Of a stretch of 64,000 nt of DNA, positions 63,911 through 64,000 are shown piece after piece. The position numbers and the translations under genes were made by a program. Position 1 is the first letter of the stretch. The number at the start of each line of letters is the position of its first letter. The stretch covers positions 84,065 to 148,064 of the forward strand of contig NMRB01001049.1 of the NCBI GenBank assembly GCA_002633025.1. The letters are read 5' to 3'. The DNA comes from Notospermus geniculatus (taxonomy: Eukaryota; Nemertea; Pilidiophora; Heteronemertea; Lineidae). The notes under the pieces are model-generated. The model saw only the letters and a list, made by a program, of their open reading frames with translations. It had not been told where the DNA came from and did no database searches.

Positions 63911-64000
63911 CTGAAAGAGAAGTTTCTCATACAAACACATATTAAATTTAGTACCACTACTGCACTTGGTACAAGGCGATGACATCATAACAAAGATTGT

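Overview
This is draft eukaryotic nuclear DNA: genes are split into many short exons by GT-AG introns, short inverted-repeat elements are everywhere, six single Ns and one run of Ns (35878-36220) are present, and nothing looks bacterial. Frequent ACATGTAC, TAGGCCTA and CCGGTA words and the intact metazoan orthologues suggest a marine invertebrate, most likely a non-vertebrate deuterostome (echinoderm, hemichordate or amphioxus). That placement is inference; a lophotrochozoan is not excluded.

Layout. 1.7-3.3 kb (-): a short-chain dehydrogenase of the DHRS11 type, last exon not found. 5.5-8.1 kb (+): tektin-1 (TEKT1), complete, with a 5' UTR intron. 9.2-14.6 kb (-): FBXO21, complete in 11 exons and convergent with TEKT1. 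15.8-18.6 kb: a five-unit tandem array (~620-650 bp units, two alternating subtypes) followed by nested repeats to 20.4 kb. 20.9-25.5 kb and 29.2-33.0 kb (+): two tandemly duplicated rhodopsin-class GPCR genes with the same three-exon structure, each carrying one 2-bp frame-breaking insertion, plus a third truncated copy at 27.5 kb. 33.0-37.4 kb: a hAT-like non-autonomous element with an exact 8-bp target duplication, a recent 430-bp tandem duplication, the assembly gap and two unassigned possible coding exons. 38.1-55.9 kb (+): UPF1, 18 exons recovered (1036 codons), only the extreme SQ/TQ-rich tail missing; its 6.2-kb intron 8 holds an uninterrupted antisense gene for a secreted protein. 60.2-63.9 kb (-): the 3' part of UBA6, continuing beyond the right edge.

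The genes do not form a pathway. They are housekeeping or ciliary genes (UPF1: nonsense-mediated decay; UBA6 and FBXO21: ubiquitin system; TEKT1: ciliary microtubules; DHRS11-like: carbonyl/steroid reduction) interleaved with a lineage-specific receptor cluster and a secreted-protein gene. The least ordinary material is non-coding: a long foldback hairpin at the same intron position in both GPCR paralogues, the higher-order tandem array, and many palindromic or foldback elements. Exon boundaries were read by eye from GT/AG sites, phase and recalled family conservation; no alignment or expression data were available.
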